Positions 11,477-23,020 of a stretch of 64,000 bases of DNA are shown here, in pieces (the stretch's first letter is position 1; the number at the start of each line of letters is the position of its first letter). The position numbers and the translations under genes were made by a program. The notes under the pieces were generated by a model. That model searched no databases, was not told the DNA's origin, and saw only the letters and a list, made by a program, of their open reading frames with translations. Source of the stretch: Gentiana macrophylla (Eukaryota; Streptophyta; Magnoliopsida; Gentianales; Gentianaceae); NCBI GenBank assembly GCA_026214975.1, contig CM047813.1:29972589-30036588 (forward strand), given 5' to 3'.

Positions 11477-11606
11477 GAGCATAAGGCTCGTCCCAGGTGG
11501 TTAGCCACCTGGGTTTTACCCTGGTCTCAGTGGGAGGATCAGGGTTCGAATCCCCCTTCCCCTTCCCCCTTCCTTTCGTATCTAAAAAAAAAAAAAAAAA
11601 AAAGAA
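11477..11606 (+). mobile_element. tRNA-derived SINE with 16-bp target duplication
   Basis: A perfect 16-bp repeat GAATAAACGAACCAAC flanks the insert at 11461-11476 and 11607-11622. The body contains GGTTCGAATCC, the pol III B box, at about 11533. Upstream is an A-box-like region around TGGTTAGCCACC. It ends in an A-rich tail starting near 11583. Together these are the hallmarks of a tRNA-derived SINE mobilised by LINE machinery. It is short (about 130 bp). Confidence 0.88.
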
Positions 11607-11869
11607 GAATAAACGAACCAACAACAACTATTGTTCAAAATTAAGAGACCTTATTAACAAGAATTACAACCTAACATAAGTCCTAGAAGTTGTTACCTTT
11701 TCTTTAACAGGACAACAACTGGAAATAAAATATTACAATTGATGCAACTACTACGACATATTTTATGGGTAAACAAGTATCATCCATCGGTCAAAAACAA
11801 CGAAATCATTCCCCACACGTCTATGTATAAACAATATATAAAAGATAAAAATGACAAAAACTCAATCAA

Positions 11870-12025
11870 CTCAATCCAACGTCAAAACCCAAACCAAACC
11901 AACCCGAAAATCCAAACGAATTGAAACCAAAAATTTTGGGTTGAGTTTTACCCGAACCGAAATATTTTGGGTTGGTTTGATTTTTTTTATTTTTTATTCG
12001 GGATGACTCAACCCAACCCAACTAG

Positions 12026-12078
<53 letters not shown>

Positions 12079-12545
12079 CCATCCAAAGTAAATGGGAGTT
12101 ATCATATTGCTGCTATCACTTCATTTTCGGTTTCCGTCTATGATTCTTTCATCTTTCTTCGGAAAAAAAATCTATGTATTTTTTTTTATGTATGACTATT
12201 GGTATTTAATTATTATCTCTATATGTTGTTGGTTTGTTATATGTTGTTGAGTTCTTAATTATCAAATTTTAATGTTTCTTTCCTAAAAAAATGTTTTCTT
12301 TAACGATTATAGTTATGAACATATGATATGAACCTCGAATTTTGATGTATACATGTGTGTGGATTTTATAGCATAAAAGTTTTACGATCGATGCATGTTT
12401 TATAGATGAAAACCCGAAACCCAACCCAGACCAACCCGAAACCAACCCATTGGGTTTTATAGTCGTTCGGTTTGGTTTGGGTTAGTTTTTTCTTGAACCA
12501 ACCCGACTTATACTATGGAAAAACTCAACCCAAGCTCAGCCCTAA
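11870..12545. repeat. Repeat rich in AACCCAACCC/GGGTTGGGTT motifs
   Basis: Opposing runs of ACCCAACCCGA and GGGTTGG occur at both ends (11880-12020 and 12410-12545). The right end reads, on the - strand, TTAGGGCTGAGCTTGGGTTG, a form common at hAT MITE ends. The left end lacks a clear matching terminus, so classification as a DNA-transposon derivative is tentative. It contains the GT microsatellite. Confidence 0.35.
12033..12077. repeat. (TG)n microsatellite
   Basis: About 22 uninterrupted TG dinucleotides. Confidence 0.95.
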
Positions 12546-12964
12546 TAAAAGATGTAACTTTTTAATCTAATGAAATTTCACTACTTGATTATTTAATCCG
12601 ATTAAGTTGATTAATTCACAAAATCAGCTTTAACCATGTACTATGATACCACATGATGGAGTTAACAAAATCTGAATCCGATCTGAACAGATCTAGCAAT
12701 ACCGACTCCGCGGTACCACTGTCATTGCAGCTGTACAATCGAAAAAACATTCTAACAGAATTTTTTACTATCGACTAAGTTGTGCAGCTACCGATGCCGC
12801 TATGTGATCGATTTCAATTTTTGCGTCAGAATCCAACCGATTCATTTTGATCTCAATCTAATCGGATTTGCATCGGAAGCACGAATTTCTAAAATTCGTA
12901 TATCGATGTTGTAAACACAAATTTACTTTAAAAGCAATTAATTATTTATACCTAAAGAGAAAGT
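12546..12964. other. No gene; possible LTR remnant
   Basis: The sequence CTATGATACCA at about 12641-12651 followed by CATGATGGAGTTAAC resembles a degenerate Met-tRNA PBS next to a - strand LTR end. No second LTR or target duplication was found. Nothing else is recognisable. Confidence 0.3.
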
Positions 12965-13330
12965 CAGATATTATACTCAACCGATTGAGATGCCGTGATC
13001 TTTCAGATTATTTTTCCGAACGTGACACCTATGTGGCTCACGAATGGCGCTCCTGTGGAGAAAATTAGAGATTATACTCATCTTTTAGATTATATCTCAG
13101 AACGTGACACCTATGTGGCTCACGAATGGCGCTCCTATGGAGAAAGTTAGAGATTATACTCAATCGATTGAGATGCCGTGATTTTTCGGATTATGTCTCC
13201 AAACGTGACACTTATGTAGATCACGAATGGAGCTCATGTGGCAATCTGTTTTTTTTATAGCAAATCGGGGAGCAAATTCGTCCAAATTGAGATGCCATGA
13301 TCTTTCGGATGATATGTAACACTTATTTGG
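12965..13330. repeat. Degenerate tandem repeats, 80-100 bp period
   Basis: The block GAACGTGACACCTATGTGG-CTCACGAATGGCGCTCC occurs near 13018, 13100 and, more diverged, 13201. It is linked by AGAGATTATACTCA and GATTGAGATGCCGTGAT. A related CAATCTGTTTTTTTT..GAGCAAATTC module lies at 13233 and again outside the TRIM at 36441. The TRIM below therefore inserted into this array. Confidence 0.75.
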
Positions 13331-13357
13331 CATAGGCATGGCGTTCATCTAGCAACC

Positions 13358-13437
13358 TGTTAAAGATCAAGCACTTACCAGTTCTCCTAAAAGCTATAGC
13401 TGTTAAGGAAGGCGCTACTATATTTCTTATATCAACA
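13358..13437 (-). repeat. TRIM LTR 1
   Basis: 80 bp, TGTTAAAGATCAAGC..TATATCAACA, with CAACC target repeat on its left and PPT complement CTCCCCCTC on its right. Confidence 0.85.
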
Positions 13438-13606
13438 CTCCCCCTCATGTGTGGGCCTATAACAAGGCTAAGCCAATTAGGCAGCCGGAGCAAACTAGGC
13501 TCCAATAACAAAGAGGCCAACACATGCATCACGTGCACAATATAAATAAGGGAAATAATAATGTTTATAGCCAGGTTCGAACTCGAGACATCTGGCTCTG
13601 CTACCA

Positions 13607-13691
13607 TGTTAAAGATCAAGCGCTTACCAGTTCTCCTAAAAGCTATAGCTGTTAAGGAAGGTGCTACTATATTTCTTATATCACTTTAACA
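13607..13691 (-). repeat. TRIM LTR 2 (shared middle LTR)
   Basis: 85 bp, almost identical to LTR 1 with a small insertion near its end (CACTTTAACA). It is preceded by the PBS and followed by the PPT complement, so it serves both internal segments. Confidence 0.85.
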
Positions 13692-14433
13692 CTCCCCCTC
13701 AAGTGTGGGCCTGTAAGAGCACTCGCAGTAGTGTCTCTTAACAGATTCTCTATTTTACAGACTCAAACACCATTTTTTTTCTAGTTTTACAGAATCTCTA
13801 TAAAGGGTCAACTGAATCAGCATCTCAACTTACAGATTCTCTATCCGGGATATAATACACTAGAATCTCTATTTACAGATTCTCTATTAATTTTCTCAAC
13901 TATTTTGATTAGATTGTTAATTAACTTTGCATACAATGCTCCTTATTTTCATAATATTGTAATGTAATTAAGTTTTCTCCATATTCAAGGAATGGAAGAA
14001 AAAGTTGTTATGCTCTTATTTACATTTAAAATAGTTACAACTTGATGAGCTAGGAGATGCAACTCCATTTAAAAGCAATGAAAAGACTACAAAGATGCAA
14101 ATTGAACAACCAAAAATAAAACAAGGTTGCTCTTTCATATAGTAGCAAAACCTTAACTTGCCAAGCCTCAAAGAACAAATGTCAAAAACAAAGAAAAGCC
14201 AAGTAACCTCCCTAACAAACCGTAAGTGATGCCGTTTTAACCAAACAGAAATAAGAAAACATAAGGAGTCATAAACAAACAAATGATTTTACCCCACACG
14301 CAACAAAAATCAAAGGAAAACTAAACTATACACCACATCGTAAACATAATTTTAGATACCAAAAGAGCATAAACAACCTTTGCTCACTAATACTTCACCA
14401 CAAAGATATATACTTGAATAAGGCTTCATAATA

Positions 14434-15615
14434 TCAAACTTGATTTACGGTCTTTTCCATAATGTTAGCTCGTAGAATCATGATGTATTCTTTCTGGACA
14501 TCATCTAAACTGTTCAGATCCATTGTCATGATTCTTAGCTCTTCATCCCTCTTTGCCATTGCCATCTTCTCTTGTTCTATTTTCATTTTATCTTCATGCA
14601 TCTTTTGTTTTTGCACCTTCCAGTCAGAGATTAGACTACCAAGAGGTTGTCATCTTGATGTTTTCGTTTTTAAACTTTTCATTTGCTATAGCCACTTTCG
14701 TCCCAAGCGGCCTTTCAAGATCAATGAAGTTTCCTTCTTCGTCTAGGTCAACCGGCGAATCGTTGTTGAAGAATCCTTACTTTCGCTTACCCTCCCGGTT
14801 TGCTTTTTCCTTCCAAATACCCTTGATTTCCTTCCATTTTGGTTGGTTCCTCAATATATTCCAACAATGCTCAAACTTGAATGTTTCCTTGTGGAACTTT
14901 AGGTACATGGACTTTGCCTTTTGAATCTGTATTAAAAAATCATAACATCACCTCGCATAAAATCAAAATTGTATTTCAAGAAATATTATCACTCAAACCA
15001 AATAATTTCTCATAAAAGAAGTCACATACAAACAAAATGTTGTATAGAAACCAAAAAACTCACAAGTGTATTCCTCCATCCTTGGTTGATCAATCAACAT
15101 CTTCACATTCAAACATATCCAGACAAGAACTCCCACATATAAAGTGCAAAAGCAGAAAATAATTTACCCTAGTAGTCAAAACTTCAAAATTCTATGCTTT
15201 AATGTCAATATGCACGTACCTTATCTAGTTTATTGTATCCTGAACAATTTCCAGAATTCTCAACTTGTGCAACGACCCCAATGAATTTGTTCACAGCCTT
15301 TTGAATATCGTTATAACGACAATTCAATGAGCGACTCGTTCGCTCAATCTTGGTGATGTCAAAAAATTTCTTAGTAATCTTGGCCCAAAATGAACCTGAT
15401 TTTTGGTTTGTCCCTTTTCTTGGATTCATGCTTGTGTTGAGCCAACATGAAATCAAAGCTAAATCCTCATCGACTGTGAAGTTGCCTTTTTTCTTTTTCT
15501 CTTGGGTTAGTTGTTCTTCCGTTATGCTCTGTGATAATTCATCATCATCAACCATATGTGGGGTATTGGGCATACGTGGTGAAGATTGATCCATGTGCCC
15601 GGCAAATTGATTCAT
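14434..15615 (-). pseudogene. Harbinger ORF1-like Myb/SANT DNA-binding protein, frameshifted
   Basis: Exon 1, 15615-15220, encodes a Myb/SANT-like trihelix (NFTVDEDLALISCWLNTSM, FWAKITKKFF, RSLNCRYNDIQKAVNKF). A GT-AG intron (15219-14927) is in frame with exon 2 (14926 down), which gives IQKAKSMYLKFHKETFKFEH and CWNILRNQPKW. The C-terminus is a charged helical segment to the stop at 14434. Trp, FEHCWNILR and the C-terminal region match the plant 'NAM-associated C-terminal' family. In PIF/Harbinger elements the Myb-like ORF1 protein helps the transposase bind and enter the nucleus. A one-base surplus near 14635 (TCTTGGTAG, where TCTGGTAGT would keep frame) brings a stop and disables the reading frame. 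It may instead be a sequencing error. Confidence 0.72.
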
Positions 15616-16159
15616 ATCAGTCTCTAATAATGCATTAAATGACCAATCACCAAAGATTATCCATTGTCATTTCTTACGTCATCGTGTCATTTCTTGATCA
15701 AAACAACTTTTAGAAAAGCCCCGATCATCCGAGAGAATTCAAAGAGTAAGACAACATAAGATATATTTTATCTAACACACATAATGTTTATTGAACTCTT
15801 AAGCTCGAACATATCTATATACTCGATTATTCAAAGAAACTCCATGTCATCTTGTCACTCGATTTTCCGAGTTAAGAGGTGAATCACACTCAAAGACCAA
15901 AAACAACTTATTGTTCCTTGAATTATTGACATTTAAACAAACACAAGAGATTCAATGAAAAAAAGCATGCCTCGTAAATCATAAGAATGTTTCCTAATAA
16001 AACTCCAAGTCCGAACATCGCCTGCTCTCCTTCCTCTAGTCTCTAGTTTTCCATATTAAACAGAGCTAAATCACACTCAAAAACATCAAATAAACATCTT
16101 AACGTTCTGCAATAATACTTAAAACAAGCACCAGAGATTCAATACGAAAAGTTTGTACA

Positions 16160-16500
16160 AAAACAAGCATTCGATCTACAACACAATGCATATGCAAAGC
16201 TTTAATTTCACAATTAACGGCGTGAAATAAGAAATCAATCATCACCGCATTAATTCCACACAATAAACTATTCAGATTCAAAGAACAAGGATTGATTACA
16301 ATAGAACCGAACAAATTTAAGAGCAAAAAAAAAAGACAGAGAGAGATGAAATTTTTACAAGTGAAATTAACGCGAAAGAGCGGCGGTCTCCCTTGCGACA
16401 CCGTGAAATCGGCAATCAATCTTGGTGGCATTAATTCCACACAATCAACTATTAAGCATTCAGAAATTAACAATGATTGATTACAATAGAACGGACAAAA
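16160..16500. repeat. Internal duplication in the Harbinger element
   Basis: Two diverged copies share GTGAAAT..CAATCAATC, GCATTAATTCCACACAAT and GATTGATTACAATAGAAC. One is at about 16214-16310 and the other at about 16402-16495. It lies upstream of the ORF1 gene, in what would be its 5' region. Confidence 0.6.
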
Positions 16501-16528
16501 TTCAAGTGCGAAAAGAAAGACATATAGA

Positions 16529-18252
16529 TGAAGGATGCAGGTTCTTAGATCTAAACGAGTTAGATCTATGCGCAGCGGATGTATCACGATTTATATGACA
16601 CAATTCATAATTAAAGGACTTAAGTACTTCAAGGGGGTTTAGATCATATTACCAATAGTAGGAAGAGAAGTCAAGATCTTCCGATGTGTTCTCCAAACGG
16701 CTGTTGGTGGACACCCTTCTTGATACACGAACCTCCTCGATATGCAACACCAAGAAAAACTTAGAGTTTTTCTTCTTCTAAAACCCTAGACAAGAGAAAC
16801 TAATTTTTCTCTACTTTTTCAAGTGGTGGTCGAAATTTGCCATTCAATTAAGGCTTGGGAGAACTCTCTTTATATAGGAGAGTAATCCTTGTCCTCCAAG
16901 GATTAAATAATTAAGAGATAATTATTACATTAATCCTTTATTCCAAATAAAAGATAAATAAAATGATTATCCCAAACAAATTATGATAAATCATATTATT
17001 ATCTAATATTCCATGAATTATCAATTAAAAAATAAAAGATAAATCACATGTCAAATAATTATCCAAGAAAACTAATTTCTCTCTAATTATTTTCATCACA
17101 TAATGGCGCCACTTTTAGGGTCAAAAAGCCCACATAAAATGTCTTTTATGTGTATTATATTATTTAGCCCAACTAAATAATATCCATGCATATCAATTAA
17201 TTAGCCCAGCCAATTAATTATCACTGAGGCCCAAATAACAAGATTACTAGTCCGAATTACGTGAAGCCACATCGGGGACCATGGACCTATAACCGTAGCT
17301 CCATAATTAATTATTCGTCGAACGTAATAAGTACATTAATTATTAATTCCGGGATTACGCCACCATAAACCCGAAAATGAACTCTACGATTATAGATGTA
17401 TACTTATACTCAACCCATAGAGTGAATAAGCGTCCATTGATATAATCACTACATACGGATTAACCCTCCATAGATCGTCCATTCTGGTGGGAAGTCCCCG
17501 TGAACCCGACTCGAATATCTTATCCTTATTTACCATTAACCCCTGATGATCAATTAGCACACATATCGACTAGTAGCTAATTAGTCAAATGTGAACTCCG
17601 GGATCGATCACTTTCTTAGGGCTAACAAATAAGGGATCGTCTCTCTACTTCCCGCGAGGAAGGAATGGATTCCATGTCTGTGAAAATCGAACTACTCACT
17701 CATCCGGAGATAGTGCCAATGAGAAGTGGCTTGGAACACATATTTAAGTGAACCGTAACTAACACATCAAACACTACCCGGGACAAGCGAAAGATCCTGT
17801 GATCACCTCGGGATTAAGGTTGATCCATATATGATCATCTAATGATTTAATAAGATTCCTCGATTACGGAATTATACCGAGAAATTCAGATTAAATCGGT
17901 CCAAATTCTATATGAATGTCATCATATATAAATGCCCCACGTAGGTACCCTCTACCGACAAATCGGATAAGACTATCACACCCTAAGGTGTTCTCAAGCA
18001 TTATTGGTGTTTTAATCAAGAGACCCTAAACTCGATTAAGTTCACCACGGACTAACGATTTAAGCATATCTCCACTAACTCAATCCTCACGTAATCCATA
18101 CACCGAGTTAAGTGAATTACATATAGATATACTTAGGGTTTGCAAACAATGTATTACTTTACAAGCACAAAGCAAGTAATAAGGTGAGATAAATTCTGTC
18201 ATTCATTATTAAAAACAATTACACAAATTGTCTTTCGGGCACTACAACGTAA
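16529..18252 (-). repeat. 3' LTR of element A, first copy
   Basis: About 1.72 kb, very similar to 34050-35783. A TATA-like CTATATAAAGAG on the - strand (about 16868-16879) is likely the LTR promoter. It ends ..CACTACAACGTAACA, a slightly altered form of the usual CACTACACCTAACA. Confidence 0.8.
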
Positions 18253-18571
18253 CAAAAGATACAACAACTATAGCAAGTAATACCAACATAGAGATAGATT
18301 CGGTGTGTGTGACAAGCCCTTTTCAACCTTCACAATCCTCTCAAACAAATATCCTCTCAAATAATTTTAATGACTATCCTAGGTATGATGTGAATCGTTC
18401 CACACAAAGTCTTCCCACAAGACTCGGTAGGATAATCCTACAAAGATATCATTCGGTTTATACTGGGTATAAGTTCACCGATAACAAAGTCTTTAGGTTT
18501 TTTCACTTTCATGTTTTCTTCTTTTTTCTTTGACGCACATCAGAATGAGCTCTTACCCGTCATAGTAGAAT
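18253..18571. other. Unique spacer between two LTR pieces of element A
   Basis: About 320 bp with no counterpart in the right LTR or in element B. It separates a complete LTR from a partial LTR copy. A short open frame runs through it but has no recognisable motif. Confidence 0.6.
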
Positions 18572-19217
18572 AGGATGTTTAGGGCTAACAAATAAGGGGT
18601 CTGTCTCTCTACTTCCCGCAGGAAGGAATGGATTCCATGTCTGTGAAAATCAGAACTACTCACTCATCTGGAGATAGTGCCAATGAGAAGTGGCTTGGAA
18701 CACATATTTAAGTGAACCGTAACTAACACATCAAACACTACCCCGGGACAAGCAGCATCCTGTGATCACCTCAGGATTAAGGTTGATCCATATATGATCA
18801 TCTAATGATTTAATAAGATTCCTTGATTACGGAATTATACCGAGAAATTCAGATTAAATCGGTCCAGTCCTATATGAATGCCATCATATATAAATGCCCC
18901 ACGTAGGTACCCTCTACCGACAGTCCGGATAAGACTATCACACCCTAAGGTGTTCTGGGCGCATTATTGGTGTTTTAATCAAGAGACCCTAAACTCTGAT
19001 TAAGTTCACCACGGACTAACAGTTTAAGCATATCTCCACTAACTCAATCCTCACGTGTAATCCATACACTGAGTTAAGTGGTTACATACAGATATACTTA
19101 GGGTTTGCAGCAGTGTATTACTTTACAAGCACAAAGCAAGTAATAAGGTGAGATAAATTCTGTCATTCATTATTAAAAACAATTACACAAATTGTCTTTC
19201 GGGCACTACACCTAACA
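18572..19217 (-). repeat. Partial second copy of the element A LTR
   Basis: Starts TAGGGCTAACAAATAAGG, matching the LTR interior from about 17617, and runs to the true LTR end CACTACACCTAACA at 19217. The PPT follows directly. This is a partial duplication of the 3' LTR. Confidence 0.8.
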
Positions 19218-20038
19218 ATCTCCCACTTGCACGAAATGACAAGCAACGATTGTTTTTAGAGCACACCCTTTCTCATCTTATTCACAACACTCTCCCACTT
19301 GCTCTAAAAGCAGATGAGACATATCCATCAATGCCGTACCCTCAAGCACTCGACTTGGTACAATCGATTAGTTAGGTTGTCGACTCGAGACGATCTTTAG
19401 GATTGAAACATCGCCGGTCCTTCCAATCAGGCGGTACTCTCTCAATATGCTTTTGACCTCTGGTGACCGAGAAGATCCTTCTAAGCTATCTCTTCACTGT
19501 TTTCACAATGAAGTGATATCGGCTTATCAGACCTGGAATTACTCCCAGACCAAAAAGGAAATTCTAAGCACTATGAGTAAACACTGAGCCCGAGATCAAC
19601 GTAATGATCATCCTTAATCTGACTACAAGTCAGAATCAGTGTAGTCAACCATATTCAAGTTTGCACCTGAATATACAAGCATATGTTTCCTCGTTCTCTA
19701 ACGATACTTGAGGACGTACTAAACCGCTATTCAATGCTCGAATCCAAGATTCGATTACTATTGACTTGTGATAACCTGACTTGCCATTATCCAAGAGAGA
19801 CTCTATCCCATTTTCTCTTTATCCGAAGATTTGGAGAATCATTCCTGAGATGTAAGGTAGGACTACTCTCGTTGAATGTTGCATACGTATATGCATGATC
19901 ATCTTAACCAATAAGACGGATGGCTTAGCCAATGACTCATTCTTGTGAATTTGACCGAATCAGATTCTTAGAACATAGTCCAATTCTCTCATCCAGAGAA
20001 TCTTAGCGTGTCAGTTTCTGACTTCAGATAGCACACAC

Positions 20039-21863
20039 TGTTAGATGTAATATTGTCGGATCAATCATGAATTGACCCGATTGCGCAGCGGAAGGCATTA
20101 GATCTAGATCTAAACGAAACAAAATACATAAATAAAATATCTAAACCTACAAGGGGGTTTAGGAGCCTACCTTTTTATGGTGCTTAACTCCAAGAACGAT
20201 AGATCTCCAAGAACACGTATTTTGAGAAGCCACGCCTTTCCAACGTGTGTCTCCCAAAGAACACCAGGTGGATGGTGTTTCCCGCGCCGACCTCCTTGAT
20301 ATGCTACCGAATAATCCCAAGATTATTCCAACTCGAACCCTAAGAATAGAGGCCAAATTTTCAGCCAATTTCTCTTGTGAATAGTGACGTGAATAGTTTG
20401 TTTTAAAAGGCTTGGAAGAACTCTCTTTATATAGGAGAGTAAAACTTAACCTCCAAGGATTAAATAATTAAGAGATAATTATTACATTAATCCTTTATCC
20501 AAATAAAAGATAAATAAAATAATTATCCCAAACAAATTAGGATAAATCATATTATTATCTAATATTTCATGAATTATCATTTAACAAATAAAAGATAAAT
20601 CACACATTAAATAATTATCCAAGAAAACTAATTTCTTAATAATATATTAATGCAAATATGCTACCCAACACTTAGTCAAATAAGTCATGCAAGATATTTC
20701 TATATTTGACCAATTAGGTCAAAAGGTCAACACACCAATTTGGGCCGAGTCCACAAAAAATATCTTTTCCGTGTATTTAATTATTTAGTCCAACTAAACA
20801 ATTAATCCACATATCAATTAAATAGCTCAATCCACTATTTAATTATAATTGAGGTGCAACGACGAGAAACCTATATGCTATATTAGAGCCACGTCGGGGA
20901 CCATGGACCCATATTCAAGAGCTACAATAAATCGAATAAAATTATTCATCGATGTAATAATTATATCCAACCTATTAATTCCGGGATTACACCACCATAA
21001 ACCCGAAACGAACTCTATCGAATATAGATAACTTACACTCAATTTATGAGTCGAAAGCGTCCACCGATATAATCATTACATACGGATAAACCCTTCATAG
21101 ATCGCTTCATTTCGATTCGGGATATTTCCGTAAACCCTTCTCGAAACATATTATCCTTATTTACCATTAACCCCTAGTGATCAATTAGTTCATATTCAAT
21201 ATAATATGAACTCGGCCGATCGATCGCTTTCTGGGTCAACAAATAAGGGAATCGTCTGTCTACTTCCCGAGGAAGGAATGGATTCCATATCTGTGATATA
21301 GCACGTACTACTCACTCATCCCGAATAGAGCCAACGAGAAGTGTTGGACCACATACTTCAAGTGATCCTTACTAACACATCAAACACTACCCTAGTCTAA
21401 GCGTTCTGTGCAGGATCACCTCGTGATTAAGATTAATCCATATATGATCATCTTGTGATTCGATAAAACTTCTCGATTATGGAATTATATCGAGAACTCA
21501 AATCAAATCGGTCCAAATTTCTATATGATTATCATCATATATAAATGCCCCACTAGTACCTCTATTACCGATCCGGATAAGATCACACACACCTAAAGTG
21601 TTCTCAAGGCGCATTAATAGCAAATTAATCATGAGACCCGCACTCGATTAATAAACGCTACGGACTAAGTTAATTTTAAGTACATCTCACTAACTCAATC
21701 CTCTTGTGTATAGCCATACACCGAAGTTATGTGATTATATAAACGAGGTACTTAGGGTTTTCAGTAGTGTCTTAATTATAAACATACATGCATATAATAA
21801 GATGAATTATTAATTCTGTCCTAAAACAATTATATAATTGGTCTTTCGGCACTACACCTAACA
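20039..21863 (-). repeat. 3' LTR of element B
   Basis: About 1825 bp. Contains the TATA-like sequence CTATATAAAGAG on the - strand near 20424-20435. Highly similar to 27528-29360. Confidence 0.87.
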
Positions 21864-22789
21864 ATCTCCCACTTGCACGAAAGGCAAGTGGATTAATTGT
21901 TTTAGAGCACACCCTTATTTATCTATATCTACAACATTCTCCCACTTGCTCAAAACAAGTGAGACGAATCCCTCAAAACTGTACCCTCCAAGCGCATCTT
22001 AGTAATTCATCCTTCCAAGCACGACCGGAGTGTGCCGCCGCAGGGTAGGTCAGTGACCCGGCGCATACTCAGAATCCGAATACCATGTGACCTGGTACAT
22101 CGATCGTAGGATGTCGGCTTGAGTCAATCTTTGGGATCGAAACGTCGCTTTCCATCTAATCCGTGGTACGATATCAATATGCCTTTGATTCAACACCGAG
22201 GACGAAATCGACTTAACGATCATCCTTCATCCGACCTAAAGTCGAATCGGTGTCATCACTTATATTCTAGTTTGCACCGAATATACTAGCATATTATTCC
22301 TCATTCTCCCGAAGATACTTGAGGATTCACTAAACATCCTATTTCAGTATTCATCCTCGTGTTTAGATAACCATTCCCGAGAGGTAGGGTAGACTACATC
22401 GTTGAATGCCGCATAAATGCAAGAATATCTTAACCAGTGTGAATGGATGGGATTGCCAATGATCGATTCTTGCGGATTTGAGCGAATCAAATCCTTTAGA
22501 ATGAATCCCGATGGCATGTCGACTTTGACTTCGTGATAACACACTCATGTTGTTTCCAATCGCTTCAAGGTTACCATTCACAAACACTAATCTACATACT
22601 ACTTTACTAATATTGATGCCCAATCTACAAAAGACTTATCAACATTCTCGGTCAAGTCCACATATTAAAATATATGACTTTGAAATGACCTGTAGAGGTT
22701 TGCTTTAATCCCGAAGGATATAAGCTATGGCGGCATCCCGCCAAAGGTTCTTCTCGAATAAATTAAGATACCGTTAGTCTCGCAAAAAG

Positions 22790-23020
22790 TCTTAGGGAAT
22801 CACCCCTATTTTCTGCGCTTTAACGAATCCATTATTTGTTCTTAGCTAAAACCCTTCTATTCTGAATGAATTCAGATTCCGTTGTTCGGCAAGGAAGTCT
22901 TAAGGAATCACCCCTATTTCTCGCTTCGACGTAAATCAAGCAAGACCGAGTGATAAGAGAGATCACGGTCCGGTTAACTCTCTACCTTTTAGGAATCACC
23001 CCTAAATTACTCACTTTGCG
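22790..23020. repeat. Three spaced copies of GGAATCACCCCTA in element B
   Basis: The motif occurs near 22796, 22911 and 22991, each followed by a related CT-rich segment. The same three-copy order and similar spacing appear in element A near 29612, 29718 and 29809. Confidence 0.7.

Noticed and set aside
13570..13590. GGTTCGAACTC inside the TRIM, resembling a pol III B box or tRNA T-arm
   Set aside because: No A box, no cloverleaf and no A tail nearby. It lies in TRIM internal DNA and recurs in the second unit.
16160..16500. Repeated CAATCAATC/ATTGATTACAATAG blocks as a CRISPR-like array
   Set aside because: Only two diverged copies, no regular spacer and a eukaryotic context; it is a local duplication.
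22344..22623. Open frames in element B's interior as possible proteins
   Set aside because: Short, unconserved between A and B, overlapping on the same strand and without any retroviral or host motif.
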